In this document: one piece after another, positions 16,650 through 28,296 of the stretch
Layout of the letters: every line of letters starts with the position of its first letter
Position numbering within the stretch: position 1 is the first letter of the stretch
Assembly (NCBI RefSeq): GCF_005796105.1
Contig: NZ_VAUO01000002.1
Span: 558,001-622,000 of the forward strand
DNA from: Pseudomonas mosselii
Lineage (GTDB): Bacteria; Pseudomonadota; Gammaproteobacteria; Pseudomonadales; Pseudomonadaceae
Direction of reading: 5' to 3'
DNA length: 64,000 nt
Translations under genes and position numbers: made by a program
The notes under the pieces: model-generated
What the model was told of the DNA's origin: nothing
Seen by the model: only the letters and a program-made list of their open reading frames with translations
Databases searched by the model: none

Positions 16650-17711
16650 TCAACCCGCCCGACGCAACAGCCACACACCTGCCAACGCACAGATCCCGGC
16701 AGGGATCAGCACCGCCAGCAGCGGCGGGAAGCCGAATACCTGGCTCGACGGACCGAGCAGGTCGCCGGCAATGCGGAACACGAAGCCCACCAGCACCCCC
16801 GTGAACACGCGCTGGCCCAAGGTGACCGAACGCAGTGGACCGAAGATGAACGAGATCGCCATCAACACCAGCGCCGCCGTGACGGCTGGCTGCAACACCT
16901 TGGTCCAGAACGCCAGCCAATAGCGAGCGTTGTTCAGGCCCTGATCGGACAGGTAGTGGATATAGTCCCACAGGCCAGTGATCGACAGCGACTCTGGCGC
17001 CAGTACCACGGTGTTGAGCAGCTCTGGGGTGACCGACACATCCCACTGCTCCTCAGGCGCCTTGACCACCTCGGTGCGGTCACCGTGGAAGTGAGTGGTG
17101 GCCACATCGTTCAACACCCAATGGTTATCGCGGTACTGCGCTTTGCGGGCGAAGCTGGAGGAGACGATCTGGCGCTGATCGTCGAAACGATAGCGGGTCA
17201 CACCCAGCAGCAAGCCATTGGGCTGCACCGAGTTGATGTGCACGAACTCTTCACCCTGACGGTGCCACATACCACGCTTGGAACTCTGAGCCTCGCCGCC
17301 ACCCTGGGCCAACGAGCGGTCGGCCTGGGCCTTGTTCTCGGTCACTGGTGCTACGTATTCGCCGATAAGCACACCCACCAGCATCAGCACCAGCATCGGC
17401 TTCATCACCGCCCAGACGATACGCCCGATGGATACGCCTGCCGCACGCATGATGGTCAACTCGCTGCTGCTGGCCAGGCTGCCCAAGCCGATCAGACAGC
17501 CGATCAGCGCGGCCATCGGCAGCATGTCGTACAGCCGACGTGGCGCCGTGAGTACGGTGTAGATACCCGCATCGAGCACGGTATAGGTGGTGCTAAGGTC
17601 GCTCATCTCGTCGATGAAGGCGAACAACGATGCCAGGCCGAGGATGATTCCCAGCACCGCCAGGATAGCCAGCAGCACGCTCTGGCCGATGTAGCGATCG
17701 AGCTTAGCCAT
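16650..17711 (-). CDS. lptG: LPS export permease LptG
   Basis: 353-residue inner-membrane subunit of the LptB2FG ABC transporter that extracts LPS and passes it to LptC. Six membrane segments, three at each end, surround a large periplasmic beta-jellyroll domain (about residues 130-260). The start MAKLDRYIG at 17711 overlaps lptF by 8 bp. The family coupling-helix region (SSELTIMRAAGVSIGR) is present. LptB, LptC and LptA are encoded at 41-43 kb in this window. Confidence 0.96.
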   Translation of the reverse strand: MAKLDRYIGQSVLLAILAVLGIILGLASLFAFIDEMSDLSTTYTVLDAGIYTVLTAPRRLYDMLPMAALIGCLIGLGSLASSSELTIMRAAGVSIGRIVWAVMKPMLVLMLVGVLIGEYVAPVTENKAQADRSLAQGGGEAQSSKRGMWHRQGEEFVHINSVQPNGLLLGVTRYRFDDQRQIVSSSFARKAQYRDNHWVLNDVATTHFHGDRTEVVKAPEEQWDVSVTPELLNTVVLAPESLSITGLWDYIHYLSDQGLNNARYWLAFWTKVLQPAVTAALVLMAISFIFGPLRSVTLGQRVFTGVLVGFVFRIAGDLLGPSSQVFGFPPLLAVLIPAGICALAGVWLLRRAG

Positions 17712-18819
17712 GGGCCACCTCCGCACGACGCGCAGCGCGCTTCAGACGCAGCGGCTCCCAGTACATCAGGGCCAGGCCGATCGCCAGGAACAGGGCGTGA
17801 ACCCACCACATGCCCAGGGCGATAGGCAACTTGCCCTTCTCCAGGGCGCCGCGAACGGAAATCAGCATTGTCAGGTAAGCCATGTACAGAAGAATCGCAG
17901 GCAACAGCTTGAGGAAACGGCCCTGGCGCGGATTGACCCGCGACAGCGGCACTGCCAGCAAGGTCACGACGAACACCAGCAGCGGCAGCGACAAGCGCCA
18001 TTGCAGCTCGGCACGCTCACGAATACCGTCATGGCCGAACAGGTCGGTGGTGGGAATCGCCTCGCGCTCGGTCACCTCTTCGCTGACCTCGGGCTTGGGC
18101 AGCAGCACACCGTAGGTGTCGTACTTGATCGCGCGGTAGTCGGCCTGACCGGGGTTACCGTCGTAGCGGTAGCCGTTCTCCAGGATCAGGTAGCGGTTGC
18201 CGTCGGCCTGCACTTCCTGGTGGCCTTTTTCGGCGACCAGTACCGATGGGGCGCGGTCCTTGGTCTTGTCCTGGTTGAAGCGTTTCTCGGAAATGAACAC
18301 ACCGCCCAGGTTCACTCGGTCATCGGAGAGCTGTTCGGTGTAGGTCACCCGCGAACCGTCGCGCAGCGTCTGGAAACGGCCAGGCACCAAAGTATCGAAC
18401 TCGGTGAGCGCGTCTTGCTGGTTGATGATCTTCTGCACCTGCGCCACGCCCTGGGGCGCCAGGCTCAGGCTCAGCCAGGCGACCACCAGAGCGACCAGCG
18501 CCGCCGGTGCCAGCGTCATCGCCAGCAGGCGCTGCTGGCTCATGCCGGTGGCCGAAAGCACGGTCATCTCGCTTTCGAGGTACAGCCGGCCATAGGCGAG
18601 CAGAATGCCCAGGAACAACCCCAGCGGCAGGATCAGTTGCAGGAAGCCCGGCAGGCGGAAGCCCATGATCATAAACAGCACGCCCGGGTCGAGCACACCC
18701 TGGGCCGCCTGGGCCAGGTACTTGATGAAGCGCCCGCTCATGATGATCACCAGCAGCACGGCGCTGACGGCGCTCAAGGTCACCAGGACCTCGCGGGACA
18801 GATAACGAAAGACGATCAA
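17704..18819 (-). CDS. lptF: LPS export permease LptF (TTG start)
   Basis: 371-residue partner of LptG with the same layout: three membrane helices, a periplasmic jellyroll domain, three helices, and the coupling segment SEMTVLSATGMSQQRLL. The frame is open to 18975, but the conserved N-terminus IVFRYLSREVL is preceded by a TTG codon at 18819 with AGGAG 8 bases upstream. This gives the usual family length, so TTG is the likely start. A promoter matches at 18925-18953. Divergent from pepA, as in many proteobacteria. Confidence 0.93.
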   Translation of the reverse strand: MIVFRYLSREVLVTLSAVSAVLLVIIMSGRFIKYLAQAAQGVLDPGVLFMIMGFRLPGFLQLILPLGLFLGILLAYGRLYLESEMTVLSATGMSQQRLLAMTLAPAALVALVVAWLSLSLAPQGVAQVQKIINQQDALTEFDTLVPGRFQTLRDGSRVTYTEQLSDDRVNLGGVFISEKRFNQDKTKDRAPSVLVAEKGHQEVQADGNRYLILENGYRYDGNPGQADYRAIKYDTYGVLLPKPEVSEEVTEREAIPTTDLFGHDGIRERAELQWRLSLPLLVFVVTLLAVPLSRVNPRQGRFLKLLPAILLYMAYLTMLISVRGALEKGKLPIALGMWWVHALFLAIGLALMYWEPLRLKRAARRAEVAHG

Positions 18820-18924
18820 ACCAGACACTCCTGGGTTGTCAGGGGCGGACAGCCAAACGAACGATTCGGAAAGCTTGGGGCCAATGCCGGTTCGCCAAGG
18901 CGAACCTCCATGTAAAGTGGGCGC

Positions 18925-18953
18925 ATTATCCTGTGATTGACCGCGCCTGTCAC
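18925..18953 (-). promoter_or_regulatory. Sigma-70 promoter of lptFG
   Basis: On the minus strand GTGACA (-35) and GATAAT (-10) are 17 bp apart, placing transcription about 100 bases before the lptF TTG. Confidence 0.6.
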
Positions 18954-18991
18954 TTGGCCGCGCATGACGCCGCATGTCGGGGTTGTCATAA

Positions 18992-20602
<1,611 letters not shown>

Positions 20603-20651
20603 TGGCGTACAGCCGGTGGCGCGCACGCGCCATCGGCTGGCGATACGAACC

Positions 20652-21080
20652 ATGAGCAAAGTCGATTTCTACATCCTGCCCACCGACGCACTGTCGGCGC
20701 GGCTGGATTTCGCCTGCAAGCTGTGCGAAAAAGCTTGGCGCCTCGGCCACCGGGTCTACCTGCACTGCCAGGATGCCGCCCAGCGCGACGAGCTGGACCA
20801 ACGCCTGTGGCAGTTCAAGGGTGAAGCCTTCGTGCCCCATGACCACCACGAGCAGCACCTCGATGCCAGCGTTGCGTTGGGGATCGGCAGCGATGCCGGC
20901 GCGCACCGTGACCTGCTGATCAACCTCGGAGCCGATGTCCCCGGGTTCGTCGGCCAGTTCGAGCGCATCGCCGAGATCGTCGTCGAAGACCCGAGCATTC
21001 GTCAGGCCGCCCGCGAGCGGTTCCGTTTCTACCGTGAACAGGGCTATGCTCTGCAAGATCACCGCTTACAGCGACTCTGA
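20652..21080 (+). CDS. holC: DNA polymerase III chi subunit
   Basis: 142-residue clamp-loader accessory subunit that links polymerase III to SSB. The N-terminus VDFYILPTDALSARLDFACKLCEKAW and the R-E-R-F-R-FYREQGY C-terminus fit the HolC family. The ATG at 20652 is chosen; the frame is open to 20616. It lies between pepA and valS, the usual holC position in gamma-proteobacteria. Confidence 0.95.
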   Translation: MSKVDFYILPTDALSARLDFACKLCEKAWRLGHRVYLHCQDAAQRDELDQRLWQFKGEAFVPHDHHEQHLDASVALGIGSDAGAHRDLLINLGADVPGFVGQFERIAEIVVEDPSIRQAARERFRFYREQGYALQDHRLQRL

Positions 21081-21085
21081 ATACG

Positions 21086-21454
21086 ATGGACAAGCAGCTG
21101 ACCTCCCTCACTCATTCCGCCCACCTGCTCGACGATCTGGAATCGATCCGCGAGCTGCTGGGTGACGCCAACCTGCAGCCACCACTGCTCACCGAGACGG
21201 TGGAACAGATTCCGCTGCTGCTCGACGAGCCGGTTGGCAACGACCACCCGCCCGCCACAGCACCTGCACCAGCCCCCGAGGAAGATGCCCAGGCCCGCCG
21301 CCAGGATACCCTGCTGCACCTGGACGCCGAACTGCGCGCTGCGGCGCAGTTGATCATGCAGGACGTGATCAACGACTTCACCCCGCACATCGAGACCGAG
21401 ATCAAGCGTCGGCTCGACGCCAGGCTCGAGCGCCTGCTCAAGCGCTCCGAGTAG
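21086..21454 (+). CDS. Conserved hypothetical protein next to holC
   Basis: 122 residues starting 5 bases after holC, so co-transcribed. It has a helical N-terminus, a Pro/Ala-rich linker (about residues 50-68) and a helical C-terminus rich in Arg/Lys/Glu (IETEIKRRLDARLERLLKR). No catalytic motif. A gene of this type accompanies holC in Pseudomonas; a role beside the polymerase is only inferred from position. Confidence 0.82.
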   Translation: MDKQLTSLTHSAHLLDDLESIRELLGDANLQPPLLTETVEQIPLLLDEPVGNDHPPATAPAPAPEEDAQARRQDTLLHLDAELRAAAQLIMQDVINDFTPHIETEIKRRLDARLERLLKRSE

Positions 21455-21657
21455 GCCGTAGCGCTCTGCTGCGGCCCTTGCGTGGGCAATGCGCACCGCA
21501 GCGCCCACAGTGAAGGCCGCTGCACCTGCATCAGGGCTTGCCCGCGAAGAGGCCGGCCCAGTAAAAACATGCCCCGCTTGCAGCTTGTCGCTTGAAGCTC
21601 CCAGCTTCGTTATACTTCCCGGCTTTCCCGAACAAATGCCATAGGGTCCCGCCGCGC
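21455..21657. other. Intergenic region before valS with repeat debris
   Basis: About 200 bases. Contains a degenerate REP piece (GGGCTTGCCCGCGAAGAGG near 21534) and a short low-complexity run of CTTG/GCTT units (about 21571-21606) of a kind often seen between P. putida genes. The valS promoter may be in the TTATACTT stretch near 21610. Confidence 0.5.
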
Positions 21658-24504
21658 ATGGACAAGACCTACCAGCCGCACGCCATCGAAACTTCCTGGT
21701 ACAACACCTGGGAGTCCGAGAACTATTTCGCCCCGCAAGGTGCTGGCGATTCCTACACCATCATGATCCCGCCGCCGAACGTGACCGGCAGCCTGCACAT
21801 GGGCCACGGTTTCAACAACGCGATCATGGACGCGCTGATCCGCTTCCGGCGCATGCAGGGCCGCAATACCCTGTGGCAGCCAGGCACCGACCACGCCGGT
21901 ATCGCTACGCAGATGCTGGTCGAACGCCAGCTCGAAGCCAAGGGCCAGAGCCGTCACGACCTGGGCCGCGAGCAGTTCCTGGAGAAGGTCTGGGAATGGA
22001 AGGATCAATCCGGTGGCAACATCAGCCGCCAGATCCGTCGCCTCGGCTCCTCGGTGGACTGGAGCCGCGAGCGCTTCACCATGGACGACGGCCTGTCCGA
22101 AGCCGTTAAAGAAGCCTTCGTGCGCCTGCACGAGGACGGCCTGATCTACCGCGGCAAGCGCCTGGTAAACTGGGACACCAAGCTGCACACGGCGATCTCC
22201 GACCTCGAAGTGGAAAACCACGACGAGAAGGGCCACCTGTGGAACCTGCGCTACCCGCTGGCCGATGGCGCGAAAACCGCCGAAGGCAAGGACCACCTGG
22301 TCGTCGCCACGACCCGCCCGGAAACCCTGCTGGGTGACGTCGCGGTCGCGGTCAACCCGACCGACGCGCGCTACCAGGCGCTGATCGGCAAGTTCGTCGA
22401 GCTGCCGCTGGTCGGTCGCCGCATCCCGATCATCGCCGACGATTACTGCGACCCAGAGTTCGGCACCGGCTGCGTGAAAATCACCCCGGCCCACGACTTC
22501 AACGACTATGAAGTCGGCAAGCGCCACAACCTGCCGCTGCTCAACATCTTCGACAAGAACGCCACCGTGCTGGCCGCCGTGCAGGCGTTCAACCTCGACG
22601 GCAGCGTCAACGACCAGGTCGACACCTCGCTGCCTGCCCAGTACGCCGGCCTCGACCGTTTCGTCGCACGCAAGCAGATCGTCGCCGACCTGGATGCCCA
22701 AGGCCTGCTGGTCAGCATCGACGACCACGCCCTGAAAGTCCCCAAGGGCGACCGTTCCGGCACGGTCATCGAGCCGTGGCTGACCGACCAGTGGTACGTT
22801 TCCACCAAGCCACTGGCCGAGCCTGCCATCGAAGCCGTGGAAGACGGCCGTATCCAGTTCGTGCCCAAGCAATACGAGAACATGTACTTCTCCTGGATGC
22901 GCGACATCCAAGACTGGTGCATCAGCCGCCAGCTGTGGTGGGGTCACCGCATCCCGGCCTGGTACGACGAGGCCGGCCAGGTCTACGTCGGCCGCGACGA
23001 AGCCGAAGTGCGCGCCAAGCACAACCTCGGTGCCGACATTACACTGCGCCAGGACGACGACGTACTCGACACCTGGTTCAGCTCGGGCCTGTGGACCTTC
23101 TCGACCCTGGGTTGGCCGGAGCAGACCGAATTCCTGAAGAAGTTCCACAGCACCGACGTGCTGGTGACCGGCTTCGACATCATCTTCTTCTGGGTTGCGC
23201 GCATGATCATGCTGACCATGCACCTGATCAAGAACGAGGACGGCACCCCGCAAGTACCGTTCAAGACCGTGTACGTGCACGGCCTGGTGCGCGATGGCCA
23301 GGGGCAGAAGATGTCCAAGTCCAAGGGCAACGTGCTCGATCCGCTGGACATCGTCGACGGCATCACCCTCGACGCCCTGCTGGAAAAACGCACCAGCGGC
23401 ATGATGCAGCCCAAGCTTGCCGAGAAGATCGCCAAGCAGACCAAGGCCGAGTTCCCCGAAGGCATCGCCAGCTACGGCACCGACGCGCTGCGCTTCACCT
23501 TCTGCTCGCTGGCCTCCACCGGCCGCGACATCAAGTTCGACATGGGCCGTGTCGAAGGCTATCGCAACTTCTGCAACAAGATCTGGAACGCGGCGCGCTA
23601 CGTGCTGGACAAAGGCGAGGACTGCGGCCAGAACGGCGAGGCTTACGAGTTGTCGCTGGCTGACCGCTGGATCATCTCGCAGCTGCAACGCACCGAAGCC
23701 GAAGTGACTCGCCAACTGGAGCAGTTCCGCTTCGACCTGGCCAGCCAGGCGCTGTACGAGTTCATCTGGAACCAGTACTGCGACTGGTACCTGGAGCTGT
23801 CCAAGCCGGTACTGTGGGACGAAAACGCGCCGGTCGAACGCGCCCGTGGCACCCGCCGCACCCTGGTGCGCGTGCTGGAAGTCGCGCTGCGCCTAGCGCA
23901 CCCGTTCATGCCATTCATCACCGAAGAAATCTGGCAGCGCATCGCGCCACTGGCCGGTATCGACGGCAAAACCATCATGCTGCAAGCCTGGCCAGTGGCC
24001 AACGAGTCGCGCATCGATACCGCTGCCGAAGGCGATATCGAGTGGCTGAAAGAGCTGATGGTCGGCCTGCGCAACATCCGCGCCGAGATGAACATCGGCC
24101 CGGGCAAGCCGCTGCCGCTGTTCCTCAAGAACGCCAACGCCGACGACCAGCGCCGCCTGCAAGAAAACGAAGCGCTGCTCAAGAAGCTGGCCAAGGTCGA
24201 GTCGTTCACCGTACTCAGCGAGCAGGACGAAGCGCCACTGTCGGCCACCGCGCTGGTGGGCGATCTGCAAGTGCTGGTGCCGATGGCAGGCCTGATCGAC
24301 AAGGACGCCGAGCTTGCACGCCTGAACAAGGAAATCCAGCGTCTGCAAGGTGAGGTCCAGCGTGTGGGCGGCAAGCTGTCCAACGCGGCCTTCGTCGACA
24401 AGGCGCCGCCTGCGGTGATCGAGAAGGAACGCGCCAAGCTTGCCGAGTCCGAGCAGGCACTGGCCAACTTCACCGAGCAGCATGCGCGGATTGCTGCGCT
24501 GTAA
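21658..24504 (+). CDS. valS: Valyl-tRNA synthetase
   Basis: 948-residue class I synthetase charging tRNA-Val. HIGH-type motif HMGHG at 47-51, KMSKS at 551-555, the editing (CP1) domain between them, and the C-terminal coiled coil (about 885-945) with [22 protein letters not shown]. The start [11 protein letters not shown] is the family N-terminus; the frame is open to 21592 without support. Terminator follows. Confidence 0.98.
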   Translation: MDKTYQPHAIETSWYNTWESENYFAPQGAGDSYTIMIPPPNVTGSLHMGHGFNNAIMDALIRFRRMQGRNTLWQPGTDHAGIATQMLVERQLEAKGQSRHDLGREQFLEKVWEWKDQSGGNISRQIRRLGSSVDWSRERFTMDDGLSEAVKEAFVRLHEDGLIYRGKRLVNWDTKLHTAISDLEVENHDEKGHLWNLRYPLADGAKTAEGKDHLVVATTRPETLLGDVAVAVNPTDARYQALIGKFVELPLVGRRIPIIADDYCDPEFGTGCVKITPAHDFNDYEVGKRHNLPLLNIFDKNATVLAAVQAFNLDGSVNDQVDTSLPAQYAGLDRFVARKQIVADLDAQGLLVSIDDHALKVPKGDRSGTVIEPWLTDQWYVSTKPLAEPAIEAVEDGRIQFVPKQYENMYFSWMRDIQDWCISRQLWWGHRIPAWYDEAGQVYVGRDEAEVRAKHNLGADITLRQDDDVLDTWFSSGLWTFSTLGWPEQTEFLKKFHSTDVLVTGFDIIFFWVARMIMLTMHLIKNEDGTPQVPFKTVYVHGLVRDGQGQKMSKSKGNVLDPLDIVDGITLDALLEKRTSGMMQPKLAEKIAKQTKAEFPEGIASYGTDALRFTFCSLASTGRDIKFDMGRVEGYRNFCNKIWNAARYVLDKGEDCGQNGEAYELSLADRWIISQLQRTEAEVTRQLEQFRFDLASQALYEFIWNQYCDWYLELSKPVLWDENAPVERARGTRRTLVRVLEVALRLAHPFMPFITEEIWQRIAPLAGIDGKTIMLQAWPVANESRIDTAAEGDIEWLKELMVGLRNIRAEMNIGPGKPLPLFLKNANADDQRRLQENEALLKKLAKVESFTVLSEQDEAPLSATALVGDLQVLVPMAGLIDKDAELARLNKEIQRLQGEVQRVGGKLSNAAFVDKAPPAVIEKERAKLAESEQALANFTEQHARIAAL

Positions 24505-24521
24505 CAATCTGATAGACCGTT

Positions 24522-24642
24522 GGGGCCGCTTTGCGGCCCTTTCGCGACACAAGGCCGCTCCTACAGGTCGGCGCCGGATTTAAAGGCGCCGCTCTCTGTA
24601 GAGCGGCCTTGTGTCGCGAAAGGGCTGCAAAGCAGCCCCATG
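24522..24642. repeat. Long mirrored hairpin array between valS and rlmF
   Basis: Nested palindromes. A terminator-like GGGCCGC-ttt-GCGGCCC followed by TTT (24523-24542) lies on the left, and its mirror GGGCTGC-aaa-GCAGCCC (24622-24638) on the right. Between them is a nearly perfect 33-bp inverted repeat (24533-24566 and 24595-24628), with inner GGCGCC boxes. The left hairpin probably ends valS. Overall it is a REP-pair-like element able to fold into one long cruciform. Confidence 0.85.
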
Positions 24643-24664
24643 GCCTGCAACACCGGATCCGACT

Positions 24665-25615
24665 ATGACTGACAAACCCAGCCTGCACCCGCGCAACCGC
24701 CACCAGGGCCGCTACGACTTCCCGGCGCTGATCAAGGCCCACCCGGACCTGGCCCGCTTCACCCTCACCAACCCCTACGGCAAACCCAGCATCGACTTCG
24801 CCAACCCCGAGGCCGTGCGGGTGTTCAACCGCGCCCTGCTCAAGGCCCAATACGGGATCCAGCACTGGGACATTCCCGCCGACTACCTGTGCCCGCCCAT
24901 CCCCGGACGCGCCGACTACATCCACGTGCTCGCCGACCTGCTGGCCGAGGACAACGCAGGTGATGCGCCGCGAGGTGCGCAGGTGCGCGCGCTGGACATC
25001 GGCGTGGGCGCCAACTGCATTTATCCGCTGCTGGGCCACAGCGACTACCGCTGGCGCTTTATCGGCTCCGACATCGACCCGGTCGCCCTGGCTTCGGCCA
25101 AGGTCATCGTACAGGCCAACAAGCTGGACAAGGCCATCGGCCTACGCTTGCAGCCCGCACCCAAGCACATCCTCGAAGGCCTGCTGCAGGCCGACGAGCG
25201 TTTCGATGTGACCCTGTGCAACCCGCCCTTCCATGCCTCGCGCGAAGAAGCCACTCGTGGCAGCCAACGCAAGTGGAAAAACCTCGGCAAACAGGACCCA
25301 AAGCGCAAGCTGCCAATCCTGAACTTTGGCGGCCAGAACAACGAGCTGTGGTGCGAAGGTGGCGAGATCCGCTTCGTCAGCCAAATGGTCGCCGAAAGCG
25401 TGCGCTACGGTGCACAGGTGCTGTGGTTCACCAGCCTGGTGTCCAAGGCCAGCAACCTGCCGGGTATCGAGGCGGCGCTGAACAAGGCCGGGGTGAAGGC
25501 CCTGCGCATCGTCGAGATGGGCCAGGGGCAGAAGCAGAGCCGCATGGTCGCCTGGAGCTTCCAAGACGAGGCCGCGCGCCAGGCCTGGAGCGCCGCACGC
25601 AAAGTTCAGGCGTGA
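24665..25615 (+). CDS. rlmF: 23S rRNA m6A1618 methyltransferase RlmF
   Basis: 316-residue SAM-dependent methyltransferase modifying A1618 of 23S rRNA. N-terminal [13 protein letters not shown] is the family mark. The SAM site is [15 protein letters not shown], and the catalytic NPPF motif for N6-adenine methylation lies in LCNPPFHAS. The ATG at 24665 gives the normal length. Single gene, between the hairpin array and a shared terminator with the HU gene. Confidence 0.95.
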   Translation: MTDKPSLHPRNRHQGRYDFPALIKAHPDLARFTLTNPYGKPSIDFANPEAVRVFNRALLKAQYGIQHWDIPADYLCPPIPGRADYIHVLADLLAEDNAGDAPRGAQVRALDIGVGANCIYPLLGHSDYRWRFIGSDIDPVALASAKVIVQANKLDKAIGLRLQPAPKHILEGLLQADERFDVTLCNPPFHASREEATRGSQRKWKNLGKQDPKRKLPILNFGGQNNELWCEGGEIRFVSQMVAESVRYGAQVLWFTSLVSKASNLPGIEAALNKAGVKALRIVEMGQGQKQSRMVAWSFQDEAARQAWSAARKVQA

Positions 25616-25617
25616 AA

Positions 25618-25649
25618 AAACCGCGGCCAGGCAACCCCGGGCGCGGTTT
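25618..25649. terminator. Bidirectional terminator between rlmF and the HU gene
   Basis: AAACCGCG/CGCGGTTT outer stem continuing as CC/GG after a bulge; A-run on the left and T-run on the right serve convergent genes. Confidence 0.85.
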
Positions 25650-25666
25650 AGTCAAACCGGCAACAA

Positions 25667-25948
25667 TTACTTGTTGATGGCGTCGGTCAGCGACTTGGCT
25701 GGCACGAACTTGACGACTTTCTTGGCGGCGATTTCGATGGCAGCGCCAGTCGAAGGGTTGCGGCCGGTACGGGCAGGACGCTCGGAGACTTTCAGTTTGC
25801 CGATGCCTGGCAGAGTGATTTCAGCGCCGTTTTCCAGCTGGTCGGCAACGATCTGGCCCAGTTGCTCCAGAGCGTTCTTGGCGGTGGCTTTCGGCTGCGC
25901 GATCGATTCGGCGATGTCGGCAATCAGTTGGTCTTTGGTCAGTGCCAT
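25667..25948 (-). CDS. hupN: HU-family nucleoid protein (HupN-like)
   Basis: 93-residue DNA-bending protein. MALTKDQLIADIAESI forms the dimerisation helices, LPGIGKLKV starts the beta sheet, and RPARTGRNPSTGAAIEI is the DNA-intercalating arm with the conserved proline. P. putida has HupA, HupB and HupN; the position beside ndpA and rlmF suggests HupN. Short spacer and a good GGAA-type ribosome site. Confidence 0.93.
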   Translation of the reverse strand: MALTKDQLIADIAESIAQPKATAKNALEQLGQIVADQLENGAEITLPGIGKLKVSERPARTGRNPSTGAAIEIAAKKVVKFVPAKSLTDAINK

Positions 25949-26338
25949 GGTGGTGTTCCTTCCCTATCAAATCAGAGGTTGTGCAGCGTGCTTGGTCGGT
26001 GGTCGGGCCAGCCCGGGACAATCCAGAGGCCGCGTCGAACGCGTATGTAGATACGCAAATCGGCGTTTGGTTCGACACCCCGCAAGCAAGCGGCCAGCAA
26101 TGCGCCACACAGGGGGCGCAAGACCGCGCAAAGCTACCACAGGAATCGATAAATATCCGCTGCCGAGAGGGATTTTGTTCAGGTTTTTCGGGGGTTTAAG
26201 GAAAAAAATCACGATTTTGCGCAAAAAACAGACAACTGCCATTTACGCCAACATCTGGCCACTGCATCACCCCTGCCCTGGGGTAAACTGAACGCCTTTT
26301 GCAGCGCGGTGACCACCGCCCACCAGACCGAGACTTCC
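25949..26338. other. Divergent control region of hupN and ndpA
   Basis: 390 bases between two divergent nucleoid-protein genes, becoming AT-rich near 26150-26260 with runs of A and T. No gene, tRNA or clear terminator. Promoters for both genes must lie here, but no confident -35/-10 pair was chosen. Confidence 0.55.
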
Positions 26339-27346
26339 ATGCCCATCCGTCATTGCATCGTTCACCTGATCGACAAGAAGCCCGATGGCAGCCCCGCCGT
26401 TCTGCATGCCCGTAACAGCGAGCTGGCCGCCTCCGACGCCATCGAGAATCTGCTGGCAGACCTCAACGACAGCTACAACGCCAAGCAAGGCAAAGCCTGG
26501 GGCCTGTTCCACGGCGAATCTGGAGCCTATCCGTTGAGCGGCTGGCTCAAGCAGTACCTGGACGCCGAGCAGGACTTCACGGCTTTCAGCCGGATCGCCG
26601 TCGAGCACCTGCAAAAGCTGATGGAAGAGTCCAACCTTTCCACCGGCGGCCACGTGCTGTTCGCCCACTACCAGCAAGGCATGACCGAATACCTGGCCAT
26701 CGCCCTGTTGCACCACAGCGAAGGCGTCGCAGTGAATGCCGAGCTGGACGTAACCCCCTCACGTCACCTGGACCTCGGCCAACTGCACCTGGCAGCGCGG
26801 ATCAACCTGTCGGAGTGGAAGAACAACCTGAACTCCAAGCAGTACATCTCGTTCATTAAGGGCAAGAACGGCAAGAAGGTCTCGGATTACTTCCGCGACT
26901 TCATCGGCTGCCAGGAGGGCGTGGATGGTCCGGGCGAGACCCGCACCTTGCTCAAGGCCTTCAGCGACTATGTCGAAAAAGAGGACCTGCCTGAGGAATC
27001 CGCGCGCGAGAAAACCCAGACCCTGGTCGACTACGCCACCACCCAGACCAAGCTGGGCGAACCGGTGACCCTCGAAGAGCTCTCCAGCCTGATCGACGAG
27101 GACCGCCCGCAGGCGTTCTATGACCACATCCGCAACAGTGACTACGGCCTGTCGCCGGAGATACCGGCGGACAAACGCACCCTGAACCAGTTCCGCCGCT
27201 TCACCGGGCGAGCCGAAGGGTTGTCGATCAGTTTCGAGGCGCACTTGCTGGGTTCGAAGATCGAGTACGACGAAGCCGCCGGGACGCTGGTGATCAAAGG
27301 CCTGCCGACGCAGTTGATCGATCAGCTCAAACGGCGCAAGGACTGA
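26339..27346 (+). CDS. ndpA: Nucleoid-associated protein NdpA (YejK)
   Basis: 335-residue protein of the YejK/NdpA family, found on the nucleoid in E. coli. [16 protein letters not shown] is the family N-terminus, and [20 protein letters not shown] is the central signature. The frame is open to 26309; the ATG at 26339 gives the family start. Divergent from hupN, so two nucleoid proteins share a control region. Some related pseudomonad proteins inhibit gyrase, but that is not shown by sequence. Confidence 0.94.
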   Translation: MPIRHCIVHLIDKKPDGSPAVLHARNSELAASDAIENLLADLNDSYNAKQGKAWGLFHGESGAYPLSGWLKQYLDAEQDFTAFSRIAVEHLQKLMEESNLSTGGHVLFAHYQQGMTEYLAIALLHHSEGVAVNAELDVTPSRHLDLGQLHLAARINLSEWKNNLNSKQYISFIKGKNGKKVSDYFRDFIGCQEGVDGPGETRTLLKAFSDYVEKEDLPEESAREKTQTLVDYATTQTKLGEPVTLEELSSLIDEDRPQAFYDHIRNSDYGLSPEIPADKRTLNQFRRFTGRAEGLSISFEAHLLGSKIEYDEAAGTLVIKGLPTQLIDQLKRRKD

Positions 27347-27353
27347 GCGGCTA

Positions 27354-27644
27354 TCACGCCTGCTGCGGGGCATAGGAGGCCACCAACGCCTCCTTGGCCG
27401 CCTTGCGCAGCTTCTTCACCAGCCGCTCCTGACGTAGCGCCTCGCTTTTGTCCGGCCACTGCTCCACATACACCAGCGCCTGCGCCGGGCTGGTCTTGAA
27501 GTAGCGCGCGCCCTGACCTTTCTGGTGCTTGATAAAGCGTCGCTGCGGGTCATCGCTGATACCGCAGTAGAGCGAGCCATTGGCTGCACGCACCAGGTAG
27601 ACGTACCAGGGTTTGCACTCGACGGTGGGGGGAATCTCGCTCAC
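27354..27644 (-). CDS. GIY-YIG domain protein (UPF0213/YhbQ type)
   Basis: 96-residue single-domain GIY-YIG protein. [17 protein letters not shown] is the GIY...YIG motif in the YhbQ variant form, followed by [14 protein letters not shown] with the catalytic arginine and the C-terminal lysine-rich helix. Converges on ndpA with only 7 bases between. Probably acts on damaged or branched DNA; the exact role of this family is unsettled. Confidence 0.92.
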   Translation of the reverse strand: MSEIPPTVECKPWYVYLVRAANGSLYCGISDDPQRRFIKHQKGQGARYFKTSPAQALVYVEQWPDKSEALRQERLVKKLRKAAKEALVASYAPQQA

Positions 27645-27686
27645 GGCAGGCTTCGATACGCGGTAAAGACTCGTCAGCTTAACCGC

Positions 27687-28157
27687 TCAGCGCCCTTGCT
27701 GGAATGCACGCAGGCCCTTGAAAGCTTGCTGGCGCACCTTGTTCTGTAGCATGGGCGTCCACCCCAACAGTACGCCTGGCATGCCCAGCGCCTGCCGCGC
27801 CCAGCGCCAGAGGTCGAAGCTGTCGTCATGTTGGCAGATCAACCCATCGCGGATCACGAAACGCGCCTGGATATCATTGACCACCACTCGCCCGGTCTGG
27901 CTGAACAGGTAGGTTGCGACCCAGTGGGCACCGCCCCCGCGCTCGTCACTGCGCACGTTGTCGAAGGTCAGGGTGAAGTCCTTGGCGCGGGACGTGAGCA
28001 TGCGCCACATGTCCTTGGCGTCCTGGCCACGCAAGGTGCCGAACACCGGGTCGCTGAAGGTGATGTCGTCGCTGTAGCAGGCCACCATGGCCTCGGCATC
28101 CAGGCGCTGGAAGGCCTGGTAAAAACGGGTAATCAGGGCGCTGTTGGCGTCGCTCAT
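27687..28157 (-). CDS. NTF2-like (SnoaL-type) protein
   Basis: 156 residues with an NTF2-like fold pattern: helical start ALITRFYQAFQRLDAEAMVACYSDDITFSDPVFG, then the beta-rich body with NDIQARFVIRDGLICQHDDSFDLWRW. Such proteins bind small hydrophobic molecules or act as isomerases or lyases; no specific active site could be assigned. Same strand as its neighbours, but with 42 bases to the GIY-YIG gene it may share a transcript. Confidence 0.88.
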   Translation of the reverse strand: MSDANSALITRFYQAFQRLDAEAMVACYSDDITFSDPVFGTLRGQDAKDMWRMLTSRAKDFTLTFDNVRSDERGGGAHWVATYLFSQTGRVVVNDIQARFVIRDGLICQHDDSFDLWRWARQALGMPGVLLGWTPMLQNKVRQQAFKGLRAFQQGR

Positions 28158-28296
28158 GGGCTAGTCCTGCGAAAAGGTCGAACGCGCACGATAATCTGCA
28201 GCGCCGGCCTGCGCCATCTCCATTTGCATCATGAATGGCGATTGGCCAGCTATCTGGACGTTTGCGCAGGCGCTAGCCGGTGTTGCCGGAGCGCCG

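Noticed and set aside
21610..23715. 701-codon minus-strand open frame opposite valS
   Set aside because: Antisense of a highly biased gene; composition and lack of motifs show it is a shadow.
26060..26085. T-loop-like GGTTCGA in the hupN-ndpA spacer, suggesting a tRNA
   Set aside because: The flanking bases do not form the T stem and no acceptor or anticodon arm can be drawn.
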